Positions 5,919 through 7,843 of a DNA stretch of 7,843 nucleotides are shown piece after piece. Below the pieces are notes generated by a model. The model was not told where the DNA came from and did no database searches. It saw only the letters and a program-made list of their open reading frames with translations. The first letter of the stretch is position 1. The number at the start of each line of letters is the position of its first letter. Position numbers and translations under genes: made by a program. The stretch spans positions 1-7,843 of the forward strand of contig VBJS01000061.1 in the NCBI GenBank assembly GCA_005880055.1, read 5' to 3'. The DNA comes from Chloroflexota bacterium (GTDB lineage Bacteria; Chloroflexota; Dehalococcoidia; SM23-28-2; RBG-16-64-32).

Positions 5919-6206
5919 CTAGGTGTGGCGCTCTGTACGCGCCCGGAAGGCGCCGCCCGTTTCGTGGGTCTTGAACCACTCGGCGTTGCCCTCTATATCG
6001 CTCTTCCACTGCTCCGGCACGTCATCCTCGAAGAAGATGGCGTTCACGGGACAGACCGTCTCACACGCTGCACAGTCGATGCAGATCTCCGGGTTGATGT
6101 AATACTGAGGGTCGTCGGGAGCGCTGTGGATGCAGTCCACGGGACAAACATCCACGCAGGAGGCGTCCTTGGTCCCAATGCACGGCTCCGTTATGACATA
6201 TGTCAT
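5919..6206 (-). CDS. fdxA: 7Fe ferredoxin, FdxA type (3Fe-4S plus 4Fe-4S)
   Basis: A 95-residue cytoplasmic low-potential electron carrier. Cys9-x7-Cys17-x3-Cys21-x3-Cys25 is followed by Cys42-x2-Cys45-x2-Cys48-x3-Cys52. This spacing matches Azotobacter FdI and mycobacterial FdxA ferredoxins. By that comparison Cys9, Cys17 and Cys52 hold the [3Fe-4S] cluster, Cys21, Cys42, Cys45 and Cys48 hold the [4Fe-4S] cluster, and Cys25 is the conserved extra cysteine. The segment FFEDDVPEQW after the second motif is also typical of the family. The ATG at 6206 has a strong GAGGAG ribosome-binding site 6 bases away. It follows the [2Fe-2S] ferredoxin gene by 74 bases and has a promoter and operator-like site of its own in that gap. 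The redox partner is not encoded in this window. Confidence 0.95.
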   Translation of the reverse strand: MTYVITEPCIGTKDASCVDVCPVDCIHSAPDDPQYYINPEICIDCAACETVCPVNAIFFEDDVPEQWKSDIEGNAEWFKTHETGGAFRARTERHT

Positions 6207-6235
6207 TTGCGCTCCTCAACGTTGGCCCATTCGAT

Positions 6236-6264
6236 ATTTTAGCCGGCGCTAAACAAGGCCACAA
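6236..6264 (-). promoter_or_regulatory. predicted promoter of the 7Fe ferredoxin gene
   Basis: On the minus strand TTGTGG (6264-6259) is followed after 17 bases by TAAAAT (6241-6236, 5/6 to consensus). The -35 is weak (only TTG matches), so activation or a moderate basal rate is expected. The leader to the ATG at 6206 would be about 22-24 bases. The dyad site at 6237-6254 fills the spacer. Confidence 0.5.
6237..6254. promoter_or_regulatory. putative LysR operator in the ferredoxin promoter spacer
   Basis: TTTTAGCCGGCGCTAAAC contains a perfect TTTAGC-N4-GCTAAA dyad and a T-N11-A pattern. It matches the site in front of lysR at 15 of 18 positions and has the same placement, starting one base inside the -10 hexamer. 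The bases outside the -10 overlap are not sigma-factor elements, so the shared promoter position alone does not explain the likeness. Confidence 0.55.
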
Positions 6265-6280
6265 CTTCCAGGCATCCGCT

Positions 6281-6616
6281 TCAGTCAATGGCCAGCAGCG
6301 AGGCGCCCGCACGGCGAACCCCCAGCTTTGTCACGGTGACATCGCCGTGCATTCGGGTCTGGCAAGCCAGCCTCAAGCGACCCGCCACAACCCTTGCCTC
6401 GCCCATTTCTTCGCTCAGAGTCCGTTTCTCAGACCGCCCCATCGGCTCCAGGGAGTCCGCGCCTTCATCGATACTGCAGGCGCAGGACGTGCAGATGCCC
6501 TGGCCGCCGCAGGTCGTTGGCCAGTAAAGCCCGGCCTCGTTAGCGCTCGCCATGATGGTATCGCCATCCGGCGCTTCCACGATCACGTCAAGCGGCAGAA
6601 TCCTTAGCCTCGGCAT
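6281..6616 (-). CDS. [2Fe-2S] ferredoxin
   Basis: A 111-residue plant/adrenodoxin-fold ferredoxin that passes single electrons to oxidoreductases. The cluster motif is Cys36-x5-Cys42-x2-Cys45 (TCGGQGICTSCAC) with the fourth ligand Cys85 in LACQTR. An additional Cys47 follows the third ligand. The DGDTIMASANEAGL stretch before the motif is the usual beta-grasp helix. The spacing is that of the plant type. RSEKRTLSEEMG between the third and fourth ligands recalls bacterial ferredoxin domains of reductases. The ATG at 6616 has only a weak GAG upstream, and a hairpin and palindrome lie in the leader. It is transcribed in the same direction as the 7Fe ferredoxin, and read-through of both genes is plausible. 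No reductase or oxygenase partner is visible nearby. Confidence 0.93.
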   Translation of the reverse strand: MPRLRILPLDVIVEAPDGDTIMASANEAGLYWPTTCGGQGICTSCACSIDEGADSLEPMGRSEKRTLSEEMGEARVVAGRLRLACQTRMHGDVTVTKLGVRRAGASLLAID

Positions 6617-6624
6617 CGCATCTC

Positions 6625-6634
6625 ATGTTAACAT
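6625..6634. promoter_or_regulatory. 10-bp perfect palindrome before the [2Fe-2S] ferredoxin gene
   Basis: ATGTTAACAT reads the same on both strands and lies 9-18 bases upstream of the ferredoxin ATG at 6616. It is AT-rich in a GC-rich context, so it may be a protein-binding site, but it is short and its position overlaps where a ribosome-binding site would be. Confidence 0.3.
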
Positions 6635-6635
6635 C

Positions 6636-6649
6636 CCGCCGGACGGCGG
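6636..6649. repeat. GC-rich inverted repeat in the divergent gene gap
   Basis: CCGCCG and CGGCGG flank GA, a perfect 6-bp inverted repeat (5-bp stem with a GGAC loop as RNA). It lies in the 102-base divergent region between the [2Fe-2S] ferredoxin and the thioesterase gene, next to the ATGTTAACAT palindrome. It could fold in the ferredoxin leader or be a chance product of high GC. Confidence 0.3.
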
Positions 6650-6678
6650 CCGCGTTTCCTTCGTGGAACCGCCTCTCG

Positions 6679-6684
6679 TATACT
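6679..6684 (+). promoter_or_regulatory. candidate -10 box for the hotdog operon
   Basis: TATACT (5/6 to the -10 consensus) lies 34 bases before the thioesterase ATG, giving an expected leader of roughly 28 bases. The hexamer 17 bases upstream is TTCCTT, a poor -35, so the promoter is weak or needs an activator. Confidence 0.4.
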
Positions 6685-6718
6685 TGATTCGGTTTCAATC
6701 GCGCCAATTGGAGGCGGT

Positions 6719-7084
6719 ATGAAGCAGATTCCAGAAGGCACCCGCGAAGAGATGGTCATCGAGACGACGCCGGAGATGGGCGTTAAGCACCTGCCGGTCC
6801 CAATGTACTCAACCCCGGCCATGGTCGGACACTTCGAGGGCCTCTGCCTAACGATGCTGATCCCGTTTCAGGAGCCCGGTGAGACATCAGTCGGCTATAA
6901 GGTAAACGTGAAGCACATGGCGCCTACGCCCATTGGCCAGAAGGTGACTGTGAAGGGCCGTGTGAAAGAGCAGGACAACCGCAAGATCGTCTTCGAGGTA
7001 GAAGCCTTCAATCAGGCGGGCGTTAAGATTGGTGAAGGCGAGCATGAACGACGTATTATCGAGATGAGCCGGTTTGCGCAATGA
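6719..7084 (+). CDS. FlK-like hotdog acyl-CoA thioesterase
   Basis: 121 residues, a single hotdog-fold domain resembling the fluoroacetyl-CoA thioesterase (FlK) family. The FlK catalytic triad Thr42, Glu50, His76 corresponds here to Thr32 (MYSTPAM), Glu40 (GHFEGLC) and His66 (NVKHMAPTP), with identical spacing between the three. Other shared segments are GETSVGYKVNVKH, TPIGQKVTVKGRV and a closing GEGEHERRII. The likely reaction is hydrolysis of a short or activated acyl-CoA in the cytoplasm. The name does not imply fluoroacetate as substrate: many homologues occur where no organofluorine is made. The ATG has GGAGG four bases upstream. It is the first gene of a three-gene hotdog operon, its TGA overlapping the next ATG (ATGA). 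It may release a CoA product or clear a blocked intermediate for the two hydratase-like genes. Confidence 0.86.
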   Translation: MKQIPEGTREEMVIETTPEMGVKHLPVPMYSTPAMVGHFEGLCLTMLIPFQEPGETSVGYKVNVKHMAPTPIGQKVTVKGRVKEQDNRKIVFEVEAFNQAGVKIGEGEHERRIIEMSRFAQ

Positions 7085-7512
7085 CCGGGCCGAGGGCCAC
7101 CGGAGAAACGTTTGCATCGCTGGTAAAGGGGCAAGAGTTCGCCCCGGTTGAGTTCCAACTCTCGGCCGATTGGGTAGACGCGTATATTGCCGCTGTCGAC
7201 GATGGGGCGATCAGGGCGCTCGGTTCGGATCGCGTTCCGCCGATGGCGCTGGCAGCGTTGGCCGTGAAGGCGCTCATACAAGACACCCGGCTGCCACCGG
7301 GGGCGATCCATCTGGGCCAGGAGCTCTCCTTCCCTGTCCCGGTGGAGATTGGCGAGACGCTGACGGTGCGGGCGCGCATCGCAAACCGTGGCGAGCGCCA
7401 GGGCTGGGCTCTACTGGGCATTGAAATGACGGTGGAGCGCGCTGATGCTCAGCCGGTCATGTCCGGGCGGGCCACGCTGACCTTTCCTCTTGGCGAAGGC
7501 GTGGAGGGTTGA
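7081..7512 (+). CDS. MaoC-N-like hotdog protein, probable non-catalytic hydratase subunit
   Basis: 143 residues that look like the N-terminal half of a MaoC-type dehydratase (the MaoC_dehydrat_N / HadA-like fold). A VPPMALAALAVKAL helix (52-65) stands where the hotdog helix lies, followed by the strands IHLGQELSFPVPVEIGETLTV (76-96) and MSGRATLTFP (127-136). The Asp-x4-His catalytic pair of (R)-specific hydratases is absent, as in the structural subunit of heterodimers such as HadAB or ChsH1-ChsH2. The ATG overlaps the thioesterase stop by 4 bases, implying coupled translation. The next gene, an intact MaoC hydratase, starts 11 bases after the stop. I infer that the two proteins form one hydratase. 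The family call rests on motif reading and context, as sequence identity in this fold is low. Confidence 0.78.
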   Translation: MTGPRATGETFASLVKGQEFAPVEFQLSADWVDAYIAAVDDGAIRALGSDRVPPMALAALAVKALIQDTRLPPGAIHLGQELSFPVPVEIGETLTVRARIANRGERQGWALLGIEMTVERADAQPVMSGRATLTFPLGEGVEG

Positions 7513-7528
7513 GGACTGAGAGGTTGAG
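7507..7528 (+). repeat. GGTTGAG direct repeat at a gene junction
   Basis: GGTTGAG occurs at 7507-7513 and again at 7522-7528, 15 bases apart. The first contains the TGA stop of the MaoC-N-like gene and an in-frame TTG; the second contains the chosen TTG start of the next gene. The two TTG codons are in the same frame, so the repeat creates two alternative starts five codons apart. Confidence 0.4.
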
Positions 7529-7843
7529 CGGCGCGCCCCGGCCCGGTGACCAACTGCCCGCGCTTACCAAATTGGTAACGCAAGAAAAGATCACTCGCTA
7601 TGCAGACGCCTCGGGCGATCACAACCCGTTGCATACGGACCCGCAGTTCGCCTCGAGCACCCAGTTCGGCGGGCCGATAGCCCACGGCATGCTCGTCCTG
7701 TCATACCTTTCAGAGCTGATGACCGCTGAGTTCGGCATGCGCTGGCTTCGGGGTGGGCGCCTCAAAGCCCGCTTTCGCGGCCCGGCACGCCCGGGAGAGA
7801 CGGTGCAAGTCTCGGGGCGGATCCGCCGGGCGGACGATGCCTC
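7524..7843 (+). CDS. MaoC-family (R)-hydratase / dehydratase, 3' end off the window
   Basis: 106 residues are visible before the right edge. The hydratase-2 signature is clear: ASGDHNPLHTDPQFA with catalytic Asp32 and His37 (the Asp31/His36 pair of Aeromonas PhaJ), followed by FGGPIAHGMLVLSYL. Such proteins hydrate trans-2-enoyl-CoA or dehydrate 3-hydroxyacyl-CoA/ACP of (R) configuration. The strand RLKARFRGPARPGETVQVSGRI continues the hotdog sheet. The usual length is about 140 residues, so some 30-40 are missing. There is no ATG or GTG near the start. I chose TTG at 7524, which has GAGG nine bases upstream. TTG at 7509 would overlap the previous stop by 4 bases and add five residues. Next to the MaoC-N-like gene this is probably the active subunit of a two-chain hydratase. 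Confidence 0.9.
   Translation, partial: MSGAPRPGDQLPALTKLVTQEKITRYADASGDHNPLHTDPQFASSTQFGGPIAHGMLVLSYLSELMTAEFGMRWLRGGRLKARFRGPARPGETVQVSGRIRRADDA

Noticed and set aside
6719..7084. Fluoroacetate resistance gene
   Set aside because: The catalytic triad matches FlK, but no organofluorine or fluoroacetate genes are nearby and the family is broad, so only a FlK-like thioesterase is supported.
1..7843. CRISPR array, tRNA or rRNA genes, insertion sequences, phage or defence genes
   Set aside because: I found no regularly spaced repeats, no cloverleaf with a CCA end, no terminal inverted repeats with a transposase, and no gene of those classes in any frame.

Overview
High-GC bacterial chromosome with ordinary dense gene packing. 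The two exported lipoproteins have Thr/Ser/Pro/Ala-rich linkers directly after an 'ACGD' lipobox. Together with a FdxA-type 7Fe ferredoxin and frequent GTG/TTG starts, this suits a Chloroflexota lineage (Dehalococcoidia or Tepidiformia-like). That placement is inference from style, not from a marker gene. There are no RNA genes, CRISPR arrays, transposases or phage genes, and no gene-free stretch longer than 300 bases.

Left part, all leftward (1-2390): a small two-helix membrane protein (2390-1980), an M28 zinc aminopeptidase lipoprotein with a PA domain (1953-631), a LysM lipoprotein (570-151), and possibly the first 21 codons of another gene (63-1) behind a perfect TATAAT box. The first three form a plausible cell-envelope operon.

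Middle, rightward (2504-4927): a near-consensus sigma-70 promoter carrying a 7-5-7 palindrome drives an acetyl-CoA hydrolase / CoA-transferase family gene. It is followed after a tandem 14-bp repeat by endonuclease IV (nfo). nfo meets a leftward LysR regulator gene tail to tail, and the two stop codons overlap by 4 bp.

Redox block, leftward (6616-4924): a [2Fe-2S] ferredoxin, a 7Fe (3Fe-4S + 4Fe-4S) ferredoxin and the LysR regulator. The promoters in front of the 7Fe ferredoxin and lysR carry near-identical 18-bp dyad sites (15/18 identical), each starting one base inside the -10 box and filling the spacer. A third, weaker copy lies 31 bp away in the lysR leader. This looks like a small autoregulated LysR-ferredoxin regulon and is the most interesting regulatory structure in the window.

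Right part, rightward (6719-7843+): three hotdog-fold genes in a row with 4-bp or near-zero spacing. They are a FlK-like acyl-CoA thioesterase with an intact Thr-Glu-His triad, a MaoC-N-like subunit with no visible catalytic motif, and a MaoC hydratase with the catalytic Asp-x4-His that runs off the window edge. The last two resemble split (R)-hydratase heterodimers such as HadAB or ChsH1-ChsH2, pointing to acyl-CoA or acyl-ACP metabolism.
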